This document shows, piece after piece, positions 63,281-64,000 of a DNA stretch of 64,000 bases (positions are counted from its first letter, which is position 1; the number at the start of each line of letters is the position of its first letter). The translations under genes and the position numbers were made by a program. Location: contig DF242516.1 of the NCBI GenBank assembly GCA_000507305.1, forward strand, positions 45,609 to 109,608. Reading direction: 5' to 3'. The stretch comes from Breviolum minutum Mf 1.05b.01 (lineage: Eukaryota > Sar > Dinophyceae > Suessiales > Symbiodiniaceae). Under the pieces are notes generated by a model. The model was given only the letters and a program-made list of their open reading frames with translations. It ran no database searches and was not told the origin of the DNA.

Positions 63281-64000
63281 ATGTACTGGACGATCTCAGA
63301 GCAAGAGGTTCGCGCAGCACAGAAGGCATGGGCAGATGCCATCAAAGGAATTTCCAAGACCTATCTTGAGGGAGGAGACTATGTTGCAGCAGCAGGCAAA
63401 GCAGCGGGTGAACTTTATGGCTATGGCCATAGCAACGTGCTCTTCAAGCCAACCAAAGCCAAGGATGTCCAGTTTCGCCCTATGGCAAGCCAGGCCATGT
63501 CCTACTTTGTAGGGTCAAAGGCAGTGGGTGACGGAATTTCGGAGGATGGAGGCTTTGCAATCAATGGTGGCAAAGGCTGGTCCGATGTCGTCTTTGACAA
63601 CCATCAGATTGACTTGAACGGAAATGTTGCCATTGCCATGGGCAACTACTACTTCACAAGTGCTGCTGATGGAAGCAAGACTAAGGTGGAATACACATTC
63701 GGCTACAAGAAGAATGAGGATGGAAAGGTCCGCATCTTCCTCCACCACTCGTCCGTTCCCTTTGAAGTTCAAAAAGCTTCAGTAACCGAAGCGGAAGTGC
63801 AGGCTGCACAGAAGGCATGGGCAGATGCCATCAAAGGAATTTCCAAGACCTATCTTGAGGGAGGAGACTATGTTGCAGCAGCAGGCAAAGCAGCGGGTGA
63901 ACTTTATGGCTATGGCCATAGCAACGTGCTCTTCAAGCCAACCAAAGCCAAGGATGTCCAGTTTCGCCCTACCGCAAGCCAGGCCATGTCCTACTTTGTA
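63281..64000 (+). CDS. Tandem-repeat SnoaL/NTF2-like protein (runs off the window)
   Basis: The frame opens at ATG 63281 (MYWTISEQEVRAAQKAWADA), or after an acceptor-like ATCTCAG at 63299, and stays open to the window edge (240 codons). Unit 1 starts at AAQKAWADAIKGISKTYLEG and unit 2 at 63803, a period of 489 bp (163 residues). DNA identity over the first 170 bp is almost complete (PMASQ against PTASQ). Each unit has NTF2/SnoaL-like marks: a first helix, VLFKPTKAKDVQFRP, FDNHQIDLNGNVAIAMGNYY and a terminal VEYTFGYKKNEDGKVRIFLH then HSSVPF. The His-rich strand is typical of SnoaL/CaMKII-association-like folds. Polyprotein-like tandem repeats are common in dinoflagellate genes. The ligand or reaction is unknown. 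Confidence 0.8.
   Translation, partial: MYWTISEQEVRAAQKAWADAIKGISKTYLEGGDYVAAAGKAAGELYGYGHSNVLFKPTKAKDVQFRPMASQAMSYFVGSKAVGDGISEDGGFAINGGKGWSDVVFDNHQIDLNGNVAIAMGNYYFTSAADGSKTKVEYTFGYKKNEDGKVRIFLHHSSVPFEVQKASVTEAEVQAAQKAWADAIKGISKTYLEGGDYVAAAGKAAGELYGYGHSNVLFKPTKAKDVQFRPTASQAMSYFV

Overview
The window looks like nuclear DNA of a dinoflagellate, most likely Symbiodiniaceae-like. I infer this from very low coding density, tandem and segmental duplication of genes, very short introns with unusual boundaries, long simple repeats, an in-frame repeated NTF2/SnoaL-like gene, and a DIRS-like retroelement carrying a cytosine-methyltransferase-like domain, a combination known from this group. There are no bacterial operons, rRNA, tRNA or CRISPR arrays. 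Four single-N characters (1452, 19901, 22626, 51191) look like collapsed assembly gaps, and all lie in repetitive or mobile DNA.

Layout. 1.4-8.0 kb (minus strand): a four-ORF retroelement made of a membrane ORF, a coiled-coil ORF, a gag-like ORF and a pol with reverse transcriptase, RNase H-like and methyltransferase-like regions, cut by a gap where a tyrosine recombinase would be expected. 8-14.5 kb: dispersed repeats and two copies of a segment holding a protein kinase gene. The first copy (10.1-11.2 kb, one probable intron) reads through. The second (12.9-13.7 kb) is a pseudogene broken by two inverted duplications. 14.5-29.6 kb: a tandem array of seven full or partial units of an unrecognised two-part gene family. 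Part A is a hydrophilic protein with a fast-changing internal repeat. Part B has several tiny exons, one separated by a 32-38 bp intron that unit 1 has lost exactly. A 3.7 kb block of unrelated repeat-rich DNA interrupts the array. 29.6-38.5 kb is gene-poor, with a fold-back MITE family and scattered exon-like segments.

38.5-53.2 kb (plus strand): a long tract of small exons encoding charged coiled coil. About 2 kb of it is duplicated 5 kb downstream, and that second copy is split by a 1.7 kb insertion full of GCTAGC palindromes and a CTA repeat. The tract also holds TTG/GAT repeats and a glutamate-rich segment. 53.6-54.7 kb is an AT-rich island. 54.7-61.6 kb holds three copies of a gene segment for a predicted dsRBD plus KH-like RNA-binding protein (only the last keeps a long frame), and between them an intact 497-codon Cys-rich/helical gene. 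62.5-63.1 kb has a short chain of exons, and 63.28 kb to the edge opens a gene of 163-residue SnoaL-like repeats.

Most notable pattern: at least nine near-perfect inverted duplications (arms 20-45 bp, loops 1-34 bp) made of gene-derived sequence, in the decaying paralogs at 13 kb and 55.7-60.8 kb. Intact paralogs show that several are local copies of neighbouring sequence inserted in inverse orientation. They could be a signature of replication template switching and, speculatively, a source of hairpin RNAs complementary to the surviving paralog.
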